A stretch of 64,000 bases of DNA from Thermoproteus sp. (GCA_038893495.1 JAWARJ010000001.1:1-64000), one strand, 5' to 3'; counted from the stretch's first letter, positions 27,465 through 36,358 are shown. Made by a program: numbers and translations. The notes: a model not told the origin generated them from the sequence alone.

Positions 27465-29351
27465 ATGTCGAAAGAATTTCTAGATATATATCAAGAGTCG
27501 CTGAAGGACCCCATAGGCTTCTGGGAGAAACAAGCCGCCAGGCTGTATTGGCGCTCCAAATGGGACAAGACGTACGACGACTCCAACCCCCCATTCTATA
27601 AGTGGTTCGTAGGGGGCGAGACCAATATCGCGTACAACGCCCTGGACAGACACGTCCAGAGCGGCAAGGCGAATAAGGCGGCCTTGATATGGGTCTCCTC
27701 CAGCGGCCAGACTAGAGTGTTGAGGTATTGGGACCTCTATAGGGAAGTCAACAGACTCGCCGTGTTGTTGAGGATGAGGGGTGTCGAGAGGGGCGATAGG
27801 GTGGCCATATACATGCCCATGATCCCCGAGGCGATGATAGCAATGCTGGCGGTCAACAGGATAGGCGCGGTGCACACAGTGGTCTTCTCGGGCTTCGGCG
27901 CGCAGGCGCTCGCCGATAGGATAAAAGACGCGGACGCCAAACTCGTCATAACTACGGACGGCATGACGAGACGCGGGAAGGTCATACCGTTAAAGCCGAC
28001 GGTAGACGAGGCCTTGGCGCTAGCCGGAGTCGACGCCGAGGTGTTGGTCTACAGACATGTGGGCATCGGAGCGCCCATGAGGGAGGGGAGGGACTTCTGG
28101 TGGCAGGAAGAGATAAAGGCGGTTCCACTGAACGCCTATGCGGAGCCCGAGTGGGTCTCCGGCGACGAGCCGCTCTTCATCCTCTATACCTCGGGCACTA
28201 CGGGCAAGCCTAAGGGCATCCTCCACCTACATGGCGCGTATATGGTCTGGATTTGGTACGCCTTCAACCATCTAGTGGGCGCCGAGAGGGAGTTCAGAGA
28301 CGACATAGTCTTCTTCTCCACGGCAGACATCGGCTGGATATCGGGCCACCACTACGGCGTGCACGGGCCTCTGCTGAACGGCCTCACTGTGCTTTGGTAC
28401 GACGATGCGCCGGACTATCCGCATCCAGGCATATGGTGGGAGATAGTGGACGCCTACAAGGCCACCCACATCCTCTTCTCGCCGACGGCTATAAGGCTCC
28501 TGATGAAATACGGCGACGAGTGGCCTAGGCGGTATAAACTGGACAGCCTAATTGCGGTCTACCCCACCGGCGAGGTGTTGAACGAGGAGGCCTACAAGTG
28601 GTTGAGGACCTATATATGTAGGGAGCCCTGCCAAATAGCGGACATATGGGGGCAGACCGAAACCGCTTGTTTCGTCACGGCGCCCGGCTCGCTCAACTTG
28701 GGCGGATTTAGGTACAAATACGGCTCGGTGGGCCTCCCCTATCCCACATTGAACCTAGTGATACTAGACGACGAGGGGAGGGAGCTCCCGCGCGGCCAGA
28801 AGGGACATGTGGCCGCAAAGCCGCCGTTGCCGCCGGCGTTTCTACATACAATATGGAAGGACCCCAAACGCTATGTGGACGGCTATTGGTCTAAATTCCC
28901 CGGTTACTACCTAACGGGCGATTTGGGGTATATAGACGAAGAGGGCCACCTGCACATATTGGGCAGATCTGACGACGTGATAAAGGTCGCGGGCCATAGG
29001 CTGTCCACGAGGGAGGTAGAGGACATAGTGGCGTCCCATCCCGCCGTGGCCGAGGCCGCAGTTGTCAGCATCCCCGACCCCGTGAGGGGAGACGTACTGG
29101 CTGTATTCGTCGTGCCTAAAGCCGGCAGGCATATAACCGAGGAGGAAGTCGTGTCGCACCTCAAGAAGAGCCTAGGCCCTCTGGCTGTCGTGGGGAAGGT
29201 GGCCATAGTGGAAAAGCTCCCTAAGACGAGGACGGGGAAGGTCATGAGGCGTGTCTTGAGGGCCATGGCGCTGGGTCAACCTCTCGGCGATTTGAGCACA
29301 TTAGAGGAAGAAGAGGCGATAAGGGAAGTCGAGTCGAAACTCAAGAGCTAA
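27465..29351 (+). CDS. AMP-forming acyl-CoA ligase, probable 4-hydroxybutyrate-CoA ligase
   Basis: A protein of 628 residues of the acetyl-CoA synthetase family with all core motifs: the phosphate loop YTSGTTGKPKG at 244-254, IWGQTETACF near 402, YLTGDLGYIDEEGH and GRSDDVIKVAGHR, and the acyl-adenylating lysine K592 in TRTGKVMRR. ATG 27465 lies one base after the stop of the aldehyde dehydrogenase, so they form an operon. From the pairing I infer activation of 4-hydroxybutyrate to its CoA ester; acetate or propionate activation would use the same motifs. It overlaps the end of hypF by 11 bases, convergently. Confidence 0.88.
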   Translation: MSKEFLDIYQESLKDPIGFWEKQAARLYWRSKWDKTYDDSNPPFYKWFVGGETNIAYNALDRHVQSGKANKAALIWVSSSGQTRVLRYWDLYREVNRLAVLLRMRGVERGDRVAIYMPMIPEAMIAMLAVNRIGAVHTVVFSGFGAQALADRIKDADAKLVITTDGMTRRGKVIPLKPTVDEALALAGVDAEVLVYRHVGIGAPMREGRDFWWQEEIKAVPLNAYAEPEWVSGDEPLFILYTSGTTGKPKGILHLHGAYMVWIWYAFNHLVGAEREFRDDIVFFSTADIGWISGHHYGVHGPLLNGLTVLWYDDAPDYPHPGIWWEIVDAYKATHILFSPTAIRLLMKYGDEWPRRYKLDSLIAVYPTGEVLNEEAYKWLRTYICREPCQIADIWGQTETACFVTAPGSLNLGGFRYKYGSVGLPYPTLNLVILDDEGRELPRGQKGHVAAKPPLPPAFLHTIWKDPKRYVDGYWSKFPGYYLTGDLGYIDEEGHLHILGRSDDVIKVAGHRLSTREVEDIVASHPAVAEAAVVSIPDPVRGDVLAVFVVPKAGRHITEEEVVSHLKKSLGPLAVVGKVAIVEKLPKTRTGKVMRRVLRAMALGQPLGDLSTLEEEEAIREVESKLKS

Positions 29352-31584
29352 GCCGATACGCCGCATAGAGGATCTGCCCCAGCGCTATTCCTCCATCGCC
29401 TGGAGGTACCCTTTTAGGCAACAGGGCCTCAGCGCGGCTCCTAATTCCCCGTATTATGAAGTCGTTTACTGCCGCGCCTCCAGACACCACTATTTTATTG
29501 ACGCCTTTAGATTCGGCAACGGCCCTAGCCGCCTCGCCGAGCGCCTCACCTAAGGCGATCTGCGCTGTATAGGCCTTATCGGCCGCGCCGCTCCTTATCT
29601 CTACGAGCTCGGCGAAAAACTCGACGGCGTCTATGACGTTGCCCCTTATTTCCATCGATATGGGAAGTCTCTCGCCGCGCCTAGCGGCATCTTCTAGCAG
29701 TACGGCCGGCTCGCCCTCGTAGGTCCTCTCCCAACATATCCCCAATGCGGCGGAGACCGCATCTAGAAACCTCCCGACGCTGGAGGTCTTCGGCGAGGAC
29801 TTTGCGATTTTAGGCAATGCCGAGAGTTCCGTAGCCCCTCCTTTCAATCCATCGTGGAGACCCAATTCACGCGCCTTCTCGATACCTGCCGCCTCGCCCA
29901 ATGCCTCAATTAGATACGCAACGGCCATCCTGGCGGGCCTGAGGGTCGCTACATCGCCTCCAGGCATGGGGACATACCTCAAGTGGTACTCCCTACTGTA
30001 CCTATCGCCATCTACGAAGAGGACCTCGCCGCCCCAGACCTCGCCGTCGTCGCCATATCCGACGCCGTCTATAGTTATGGCCACAAAGGGCTCGTCGATC
30101 CCAATATCGGCGGCCACCGATAGGGCATGTGCGTGGTGGTGTTGCACCTCTAACGCCTCTGCGCCACCTCCCTCCGCCCACTCCCTACATAACCTCCTGC
30201 TATTATAGGCAGGATTTTTGTCGCATATAAGCGCCGCATCTTGAAGGCGGTATTCCCGCACGAACCATCTAAGCTCTGCGTCCAGCTCCATTAAGGTGTC
30301 GAAGTCGTCTAAGTCGCCTATATATTGCGTGAGGACCGCCTTGTCTTCAAAACCTATGGCGCCGGCGGTGGCCAAGTCGGCTCCGAAAGCCACTACGTCG
30401 CGTTTAAGTCTCTTCTTCAATCGGATCCACCTCGGCGCATATCCCCGCGACCTCCTCAAAAACACGGGCTCTCCGTCCGTTAGCCTAATTACCGAGTCGT
30501 CTACCCTATGGGCTATCTCCAAGCCGTGGTCCAGGATATAGTCGGCCAATCCCTGTTTTATTATACATTCGGCGGACTTACAAGTAGGGCTCCCATGTCT
30601 GTTACCGCTAGTCATAACGAGAAAGCCCCTAGTTTCCTCTAAGAGGTCGTAGTGATACGCCGTATAGGGCAGGAAGATCCCCTCAACAGAGAGGCCCGGC
30701 GAGACGTACTTCGAAATGGGGGAACCCTCCCTCTTGGGTAGAAGCACTATGGGCCTTTGTGGCGACTTCAATAATGACAAGGCCTTTTCGTCCACATAGA
30801 CCAATTTTTCAAGTGAGCCTTCGAGGGCCATCACGGCGAACGGCTGGCGAGGCCTCTTCTTCCTCTCCCTCAGCCTCAACACAGCCTGGTCGTCGTCGGC
30901 TAGGGCGGCCAAGTGGAACCCACCGACGGACTTTACGGCAACTATGTAGCCCTCTGATATCAACCTAATTGCGTCTCTGAGGGGGTCTCTTGACGGGAGG
31001 GGGGACCCCGCGCTGTCAAGTAGCCTAAAGCTAGGGCCGCAGTGCTGGCAGGAAATGCCCTGGTAGAAAAATCGCCTCAGCCCGCCTGTCTTTAGGTCTC
31101 TATACTCCTCCGCGCACTGCAGGCACATGGGATATGCATCCCAGGATGTGCGCTCCCTATCGTAAGGAAGCGCCCTCATCACTGCGAACCTCGGCCCGCA
31201 CCAACTACATGAAATAAAGGGGTAGCCAGTCCTTCTGGAACCTCCTCTGTATTCTTTAAGGCAAGCATCGCAGACGGCTAAATCCGGCGGTATTTGAGAC
31301 CTAACGAGCGCCGAATGTTCGCTTTTGAGAATTTCGAACGTCCTATAGCCTCGCGGCTCGGCGGGCTCTATCCTATATTCCTCTATTTCAATCGCAGAGG
31401 GCCTGCCGTTGAGTAGCTCCTCGATGAACTCGCGGACCCTCTGTCCCTCGGCCCATATCTCGACCTCGCCGCCGCCGAGGTTTCTAACATAACCTTTCAC
31501 AGAGTGCTTCTCAGCGAGGTAAGCCACAAAGGGCCTGAAGCCGACGCCTTGAACCACCCCGATGACGATAAGCCTAAAGGCCAC
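29341..31584 (-). CDS. hypF: Carbamoyltransferase HypF, [NiFe] hydrogenase maturation
   Basis: HypF uses carbamoyl phosphate and ATP to make the thiocarbamate on HypE that becomes the cyanide ligands. The 747-residue protein has all domains: an acylphosphatase-like N terminus (GVVQGVGFRPFVAYLAEKH), two zinc-finger-like C-x2-C pairs (CDACLKEY, CSWCGP, CLQCAEEY, CQHCGP), a YrdC-like domain, and the C-terminal Kae1-like domain with HHAHALSVAADIG and DGVGYGDDGEVWGGE. The start is GTG 31584, with TATA 24 bases upstream. Confidence 0.96.
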   Translation of the reverse strand: MAFRLIVIGVVQGVGFRPFVAYLAEKHSVKGYVRNLGGGEVEIWAEGQRVREFIEELLNGRPSAIEIEEYRIEPAEPRGYRTFEILKSEHSALVRSQIPPDLAVCDACLKEYRGGSRRTGYPFISCSWCGPRFAVMRALPYDRERTSWDAYPMCLQCAEEYRDLKTGGLRRFFYQGISCQHCGPSFRLLDSAGSPLPSRDPLRDAIRLISEGYIVAVKSVGGFHLAALADDDQAVLRLRERKKRPRQPFAVMALEGSLEKLVYVDEKALSLLKSPQRPIVLLPKREGSPISKYVSPGLSVEGIFLPYTAYHYDLLEETRGFLVMTSGNRHGSPTCKSAECIIKQGLADYILDHGLEIAHRVDDSVIRLTDGEPVFLRRSRGYAPRWIRLKKRLKRDVVAFGADLATAGAIGFEDKAVLTQYIGDLDDFDTLMELDAELRWFVREYRLQDAALICDKNPAYNSRRLCREWAEGGGAEALEVQHHHAHALSVAADIGIDEPFVAITIDGVGYGDDGEVWGGEVLFVDGDRYSREYHLRYVPMPGGDVATLRPARMAVAYLIEALGEAAGIEKARELGLHDGLKGGATELSALPKIAKSSPKTSSVGRFLDAVSAALGICWERTYEGEPAVLLEDAARRGERLPISMEIRGNVIDAVEFFAELVEIRSGAADKAYTAQIALGEALGEAARAVAESKGVNKIVVSGGAAVNDFIIRGIRSRAEALLPKRVPPGDGGIALGQILYAAYRLSS

Positions 31585-31601
31585 ATAGGCGCTTGTACCT
31601 G

Positions 31602-31613
31602 CATATATTTAGC
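31602..31613 (-). promoter_or_regulatory. TATA box of hypF
   Basis: Minus-strand ctaaatatatgc, centred about 24 bases before GTG 31584. Confidence 0.6.
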
Positions 31614-31642
31614 TTGTTTCCGCACGTAAAGGAGGAATCAAA

Positions 31643-31651
31643 GCTTATATT
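31643..31651 (+). promoter_or_regulatory. TATA box of the hypCDE operon
   Basis: gcttatatt, centred 26 bases before ATG 31673. Confidence 0.55.
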
Positions 31652-31672
31652 GAGCGTGGCGGTAGATATAAT

Positions 31673-32014
31673 ATGTGTTGGGCCGTGCCCGCCGTCGTGG
31701 TGAAGGTTGAAGGTAGCACCGCATGGGTCGATCTAGGCGATGGGGTGCCTAGACCTGTCGTGGTCGGCATAGACGTAGAGCGCATAAAGCCCGGCGATTT
31801 AGTGATGGCGCACGCCGGCGTCATAATCTCGGTTTTGGACGTAAGCGCAGTGGAGGAGATGAAGAAGAACTTTGTGGAGCTTTTCGCCGAGTTGGCGCCA
31901 GAAGGTGAGAAGGAGAAGGCGGCCGAAGAGGCCGAGACTATGTTCAGAGAGCTGTTGGAGCGGAGTAAGAAATATGCGGAGGCTAAGGAGCACAACCAGA
32001 TTGCAGTATGGTGA
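31673..32014 (+). CDS. hypC: HypC chaperone of [NiFe] hydrogenase maturation, with extended C terminus
   Basis: HypC works with HypD to assemble Fe(CN)2CO and delivers it to the large subunit. It opens with MCWAVPA, where Cys2 is the essential iron ligand, followed by the small beta-barrel (PRPVVVGIDVERIKPGDLVMAHAG). The protein has 113 residues, about 30 more than usual. The extra part after residue 70 is a charged helix rich in Glu and Lys, probably coiled coil. It overlaps hypD. Confidence 0.93.
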   Translation: MCWAVPAVVVKVEGSTAWVDLGDGVPRPVVVGIDVERIKPGDLVMAHAGVIISVLDVSAVEEMKKNFVELFAELAPEGEKEKAAEEAETMFRELLERSKKYAEAKEHNQIAVW

Positions 32015-33276
32015 TGCCTCAAACTGCTTGTAACGAGGCCTACTGCGGTGCATATTTGGACTGTTGGAACTGCCCCGTCATATCCAATAGGATAAAAGTC
32101 GTTGAATCTATCTTCCGTCGGAATATAGACCTAGCCTCACGGCTGAAGGCTCTCATATGGAAATACGCCGAGTATTTGACTGGCATGTACGGAAATCACT
32201 ATGTGTTCAAAATAATGGATTTCTGCGGCACGCATGAGTGGACTATAGTCCACTTCGGCCTTAGGAGCTTAATGCCCAAGTCAATAGAGCTCGTGCCGGG
32301 GCCCGGCTGTCCAGTCTGCGTGACTCCATCCTATTATATAGAACAATTGATCTCCCTAGCGCTAGACGGAGTTCCGATCTACACCTACGGAGATACGTTT
32401 AAACTGCCAGCCCTAAGGCCGGTCAAGGGGGCCAGGTCGCTGGCGGACGCAAAGGCCCGCGGCGCCGAGGTCAAAATAGTGCACAGCTTAATGCATGCCA
32501 CCTCTCTGGCGAGGTCCTCTAATAAGGTGGGTATTTTTGTGGGAATAGGTTTCGAGACCGTCGCGCCCGGCTACGCGGTGCCTATAGCTGAAGGCTTGGT
32601 GCCAGCCAACCTGAAGATCATGAGTCTTGTGAAGTTGACCCCGCCGGCCGCATATCTGGCTATAGACACAATTAGGGAGAAGCCCACAGACTTTCCCATA
32701 ATGGGCGTAATAGCGCCTGGCCACGTGTCGACTATAATAGGCGGGAAGGCGTGGGCGCCCATAGCTGAAAACTTCGGGATACCCGTCGTCGTCTCGGGCT
32801 TCGAGCCCAACGACGTGCTCATAGCAATTGCGGAAATCTTAAAACAGTTGAAAAACAGAGAGGCGAAAGTGGTTATCGAGTACACAAGGGCTGTCACATG
32901 GGATGGCGATCTTAAAGCCCAGGCGGCCATAAGGAAGGCGTTCGAGACGGTGGACTCCGCGTGGAGGGGAATCGGCTTCATACCTAAATCGGGCCTCGCC
33001 GTGAGGAAAGAGTACTCGTACGTCGATGCTCTGGTCCATTTCGGCATAGAGGAGTTGACGCCTGAGAAGTGGCGTTATGACCTCCCGCTTAATTGTAGAT
33101 GCGCTGAGGTCAATTTGGGCAAGGCGAAGCCCACCGACTGTCCCCTCTTCATGAAGGCTTGTACCCCCGATAGGCCGGTAGGGCCCTGTATGGTCTCCAT
33201 GGAGGGGGCTTGTGCCGTATGGGCTAGATTCGGCGGAGGCGGACTTGCCGACGAGATAGCCAAGTCTCTACTATGA
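32014..33276 (+). CDS. hypD: HypD, [NiFe] hydrogenase Fe(CN)2CO assembly
   Basis: HypD carries a [4Fe-4S] cluster and with HypC builds the diatomic-ligand iron group. The motifs are intact: MDFCGTHEWT near 71, GPGCPVCVT near 97, GFETVAPG near 180 and the C-terminal cysteine set (CRCAEVN, CPLFMKAC, PCMVSMEGACA). I take ATG 32014, which shares a base with the hypC stop (TGATG); ATG 32008 would add two residues. It is coupled at its end to the MBL-fold gene by ATGA. Confidence 0.95.
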   Translation: MPQTACNEAYCGAYLDCWNCPVISNRIKVVESIFRRNIDLASRLKALIWKYAEYLTGMYGNHYVFKIMDFCGTHEWTIVHFGLRSLMPKSIELVPGPGCPVCVTPSYYIEQLISLALDGVPIYTYGDTFKLPALRPVKGARSLADAKARGAEVKIVHSLMHATSLARSSNKVGIFVGIGFETVAPGYAVPIAEGLVPANLKIMSLVKLTPPAAYLAIDTIREKPTDFPIMGVIAPGHVSTIIGGKAWAPIAENFGIPVVVSGFEPNDVLIAIAEILKQLKNREAKVVIEYTRAVTWDGDLKAQAAIRKAFETVDSAWRGIGFIPKSGLAVRKEYSYVDALVHFGIEELTPEKWRYDLPLNCRCAEVNLGKAKPTDCPLFMKACTPDRPVGPCMVSMEGACAVWARFGGGGLADEIAKSLL

Positions 33277-33809
33277 GGTTAATATACGCGGATATTTCCC
33301 TCGAGAGGCTGGGCCCCTACGGGTTTAGATTGTGTTCAGGCGGTGGCTGTCTATGTGTGGACGTGAATGCCTGCGAGAAGCGGCTCTACACCCACGACCA
33401 TCACCGCGATGGGGAGGGCGTCGGCCCGCAGGGTCTGGAGCCTTGGGGGTCGTTTGAGGTGGACGGATGGCTTGTGACTCCGATTCCGGCATATAATGTA
33501 GTCAAGAGGCCCGACGGTAGCATCCCCCACCCTAAGGGTTGTTGTTTCGGCTATCTGATAGAAAGGGCTGGCGTTAAGATGCTCATAGCGGGCGATACCG
33601 ATTTAACGCCAGAATTGATTAAGGCGAGAGGCGTAGATATACTGGCAGTACCAATAGGGGGAGGGGGCGTGATGGCGCCTGAAGAGGCGGCAGACGCCGT
33701 AATGTCCATAAGGCCGAAGATCGTAGTGCCCTACCATTACTCCGATAGGAGGCACTATGCCCTCTTTAGAGATATAGCACAACCGTATACACAAGTAATA
33801 GACTTATGA
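33273..33809 (+). CDS. MBL-fold protein embedded between hypD and hypE
   Basis: A 178-residue metallo-beta-lactamase-fold protein of the small UlaG-like kind. It has Y-T-H-D-H-H-R-D near 39-46 in place of the HxHxDH metal motif, ML-I-A-G-D-T-D near 108 and I-V-V-P-Y-H-Y near 154. Some cysteines (SGGGCLCVDVNACEK, GCCFGYL) are unusual for the fold. Its start and stop both overlap the neighbours as ATGA (33273 and 33806), so it is translated together with hypD and hypE. A part in ligand synthesis or cofactor handling is a fair guess from this position, but no function is known to me. Confidence 0.8.
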   Translation: MRLIYADISLERLGPYGFRLCSGGGCLCVDVNACEKRLYTHDHHRDGEGVGPQGLEPWGSFEVDGWLVTPIPAYNVVKRPDGSIPHPKGCCFGYLIERAGVKMLIAGDTDLTPELIKARGVDILAVPIGGGGVMAPEEAADAVMSIRPKIVVPYHYSDRRHYALFRDIAQPYTQVIDL

Positions 33810-34822
33810 TATCACTATCCCATGGAGGCGGAGGGGTTGAGACCGAGGAGTTGTTGGAGCGGCTAATCTTCTCTAAGGTGCCCGACGCCTTGAAGAAGGT
33901 GGCGGGGGGTCTCGGCATAGATCTGCCCGACGATGCCGCCGCGTTGCCTATGGGCAACGGCGACTATATGGTGGTCACGGTGGACGCCTACACAGTAGAT
34001 CCGCCCTTCTTCCCCGGAGGGGATATAGGCTATCTGGCGGCCAGCGGCAGTATAAACGACGTGGTGATGTTGGGAGGGAGGCCCATAGCGATGTTGGACT
34101 CCATTTTGGTGGAGGAGGGGTTTGAGGAGCGCGATCTGGAGAGGATAGTGGGTTCTATGGTCTCCACGTTGACTAAATATGGGATAGCGCTAATAGGAGG
34201 CGACTTCAAGGTGATGCCTAAAGGCCAGTTGGACAAGGTGGTGATAACCACGGTGGGGATCGGAGTGGCTAAAGGCGGCTATATCGCCGACATGCCGAGG
34301 CCGGGCGACGTGGTGATAGTGACGGGCCCTGTGGGCGCCCACGGCGCCATGGTGCTGTCCTACAGACTGGGGCTGGAGGCAAAGATAGCCAGCGACGCCA
34401 AGCCCCTTGTGGAGCTAGTCCCGATTTTGGAGAAATACAAGCGGCATGTACACGCGGCGCGCGATCCCACCCGCGGCGGGCTGGCCACCGTGTTAAACGA
34501 CTGGGCTAAGGCCAGCGGCACCGTGATAGTAGTGGACCAAAGCTCGATACCAATAGGCCAGGAGGTCAGGGCCGTGGCGGACATGGCCGGCGTGGATCCG
34601 CTACACTTGGCGTCTGAAGGCGTCGCCGCCTTCGCGGTGACGCCAGAAGTCGCCGACGAGTTCTTAAAGGAGCTTAAAGGCGTCGGATTTAAAGAGGCGA
34701 CTAAGATAGGCGAGGTGAGGAAGAGCGAGCGTTATTCAGGCTACGTACTAGCCAAGACCGAAGTTGGGGGCTACAGGATCCTAGAGCCCCTGAGGGGGCC
34801 CTTAGTTCCGCGTATCTGTTAG
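33806..34822 (+). CDS. hypE: HypE, [NiFe] hydrogenase cyanide ligand synthesis
   Basis: HypE dehydrates the thiocarbamate on its C-terminal cysteine to thiocyanate. The 338-residue protein belongs to the PurM/SelD ATPase fold, with DDAAAL near 40, GGDIGYLAASGSINDVVMLGG near 73-93 and DPTRGGLATVLND near 222. It ends PRIC, with the modified cysteine as the last residue. The start overlaps the MBL-fold gene (ATGA). Confidence 0.96.
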   Translation: MISLSHGGGGVETEELLERLIFSKVPDALKKVAGGLGIDLPDDAAALPMGNGDYMVVTVDAYTVDPPFFPGGDIGYLAASGSINDVVMLGGRPIAMLDSILVEEGFEERDLERIVGSMVSTLTKYGIALIGGDFKVMPKGQLDKVVITTVGIGVAKGGYIADMPRPGDVVIVTGPVGAHGAMVLSYRLGLEAKIASDAKPLVELVPILEKYKRHVHAARDPTRGGLATVLNDWAKASGTVIVVDQSSIPIGQEVRAVADMAGVDPLHLASEGVAAFAVTPEVADEFLKELKGVGFKEATKIGEVRKSERYSGYVLAKTEVGGYRILEPLRGPLVPRIC

Positions 34823-34832
34823 GCGGAATTAA

Positions 34833-34845
34833 GGTATATAATATA
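34833..34845 (+). promoter_or_regulatory. TATA box of the hypAB operon
   Basis: ggtatataatata, centred about 24 bases before ATG 34862. Confidence 0.6.
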
Positions 34846-34861
34846 ATCACGGCGCGGATAT

Positions 34862-35272
34862 ATGCACGAATGGTCGCTCGCCCTTTCGGTGGTGCAGGCT
34901 GTGGACAAATGGGCTAGGGAACATAATGTAGAGGTCAAAAAGGTCGTCTTGGGGGTGCCTTCTATATCCATGTTAGATCTAAAAGTGCTCCAAGAGGCCT
35001 TCGACTTCCTTAAAAAGGAGTCTAGGCTCGAGGCGGCCAGCCTGGAAGTGAGGGTGAGGAGCCCGCGATTTAAATGTCGTAAATGTGGCTACGAGTTCGG
35101 CGAGGAGGAGGTGAAGGCCCAGATAGAGGCCGTGGCCGGGCGCTACGGCGAGGAGTACCCGTTACATTTAATGCCCGAGTTGGTCCCTGCGTTCGTCAGA
35201 TGTCCTCGTTGCGGCTCCCACGACATTGAGGTGGACGCCCAAATAAGAGTTGAGGAGATAGAGACGACATGA
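34862..35272 (+). CDS. hypA: HypA nickel metallochaperone
   Basis: HypA brings nickel to the hydrogenase large subunit. It starts MHEWSL with the nickel-binding Met1-His2-Glu3 and has a zinc site of two cysteine pairs, CRKC near 73 and CPRC near 117. The 136 residues include an insertion between the pairs, as in Thermococcus HypA. It is coupled to the ATPase gene by ATGA at 35269. Confidence 0.94.
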   Translation: MHEWSLALSVVQAVDKWAREHNVEVKKVVLGVPSISMLDLKVLQEAFDFLKKESRLEAASLEVRVRSPRFKCRKCGYEFGEEEVKAQIEAVAGRYGEEYPLHLMPELVPAFVRCPRCGSHDIEVDAQIRVEEIETT

Positions 35273-36000
35273 GGCCCCTAGTGGAGCTGGCCAGGGCGAG
35301 GCTTTCGGGCAAGAAGGTGGTGGCCGTAATGAGCGGGAAGGGCGGCGTCGGCAAAAGCCTCGTGGCCGCCCTCTTGGCCCTTTCCAAGCCAAACTCGGCG
35401 CTGATAGATCTAGATCTATTCGGCATGTCGGCACCGCAGCTCTTCGGGGCCAAGGGACTACACGAAGTGGATAAGAAGGGCGTAAAGCCGTTTGAGGTCG
35501 GCGGAGTTAAGCTGTTCAGCCTACAGGGAGTCGTGGGGGATAGGTTCGTCGTGTTGCCGGGTGCAAGCCAAGGAGGAGTGGCCGAGGCGTTGTTGGCCTT
35601 CGCGGACCTCGGCGGGGTCGAGAACGTGGTCGTGGACATGCCGCCGGGCATGGGGGAGGAGCTCTTGACCCTATCGCGCGTGGCTCAATTCAAGCCGGTC
35701 GTGGTCGCCACGCCGTCGGCCACGGCCCTAAAGGTGGCTGGACACCTTATCGAATATCTAGCCGAAATGGGCGTGAGGCCCCCTGTTGTCGCGCTGAACA
35801 TGTCTTACGTCCAATGCGGCGGCTCTAAGGTGTACCCATTCGGCGATCCAAAAAAGGCCGCCGAGGCCCTGACCGCAAAGGCTGACCGCATCGTTGAGTT
35901 GCCGATAGACCCAGAACTGGAGGGCTACGTGGGCCGTATAGCCGAGTACAGAGGTCCCCTTCACGCGGCCGTGAAGAATTTAATTGCGCCGTACGTATAG
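35269..36000 (+). CDS. hypB: MinD/Mrp-type ATPase acting as HypB in nickel insertion
   Basis: A 243-residue P-loop ATPase with the deviant Walker A VMSGKGGVGKSLVA near residues 20-33, a switch DLDLFGMSAP and VVVDMPPGMGEE near 123. It lacks the GTPase features and the histidine-rich stretch of classical HypB and resembles the ATPase-type HypB of Thermococcales that works with HypA. Position directly after hypA, with overlap, supports this. A single CGG motif near 184 may bind metal. It could also be a plain Mrp-like Fe-S carrier. Confidence 0.82.
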   Translation: MRPLVELARARLSGKKVVAVMSGKGGVGKSLVAALLALSKPNSALIDLDLFGMSAPQLFGAKGLHEVDKKGVKPFEVGGVKLFSLQGVVGDRFVVLPGASQGGVAEALLAFADLGGVENVVVDMPPGMGEELLTLSRVAQFKPVVVATPSATALKVAGHLIEYLAEMGVRPPVVALNMSYVQCGGSKVYPFGDPKKAAEALTAKADRIVELPIDPELEGYVGRIAEYRGPLHAAVKNLIAPYV

Positions 36001-36003
36001 GCT

Positions 36004-36318
36004 ATGTTTCGAATGGACGACGGCATAGCGCCTCGTGATTTGAAGATAGACGCCATAAGAGACGGGCTTAAGGAGATTAGGGCCAAGTTCCTCGAATGTG
36101 AGAAGGGCGGCAAGAAGCGCGAGATATGCCACGCCATTGTCGCCAATGAGCTCATGGGTTTTTTCGGGTCGCTATTGCCCAAAGTGATATACGACGACGA
36201 GTATAGGCGTTACATATTGGTGGGATCCGATGGCAGATTGTTAGTACTAGATGTAGATACGGGTTCTATAAAGTTAGTAGACATAAAGACAGCAATACTC
36301 CGACTCCTAGAACAATAA
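36004..36318 (+). CDS. Hypothetical protein of the hydrogenase maturation cluster (104 aa)
   Basis: The protein begins four bases after the HypB-type ATPase stop, on the same strand, and is likely part of that operon. It has a charged helical N half (DAIRDGLKEIRAKFLECEK) with two cysteines (C32, C43), and a beta-rich C half (YILVGSDGRLLVLDVDTG). There is no signal or membrane segment. Its stop codon lies within a 24-bp palindrome. No family was recognised. Confidence 0.7.
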   Translation: MFRMDDGIAPRDLKIDAIRDGLKEIRAKFLECEKGGKKREICHAIVANELMGFFGSLLPKVIYDDEYRRYILVGSDGRLLVLDVDTGSIKLVDIKTAILRLLEQ

Positions 36319-36333
36319 TTATAATTATTGTTC
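36310..36333. promoter_or_regulatory. Perfect 24-bp palindrome, candidate operator or terminator
   Basis: The 24 bases starting gaacaataatt are fully self-complementary. The palindrome covers the last codons and stop of the 104-residue gene and ends about 25 bases before the TATA box of the next operon, which encodes a winged-helix protein. An autoregulatory operator fits this position; an RNA hairpin ending the hypAB transcript is the alternative. Confidence 0.55.
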
Positions 36334-36358
36334 TAAAATTCTATATATGTAAAGAGGA

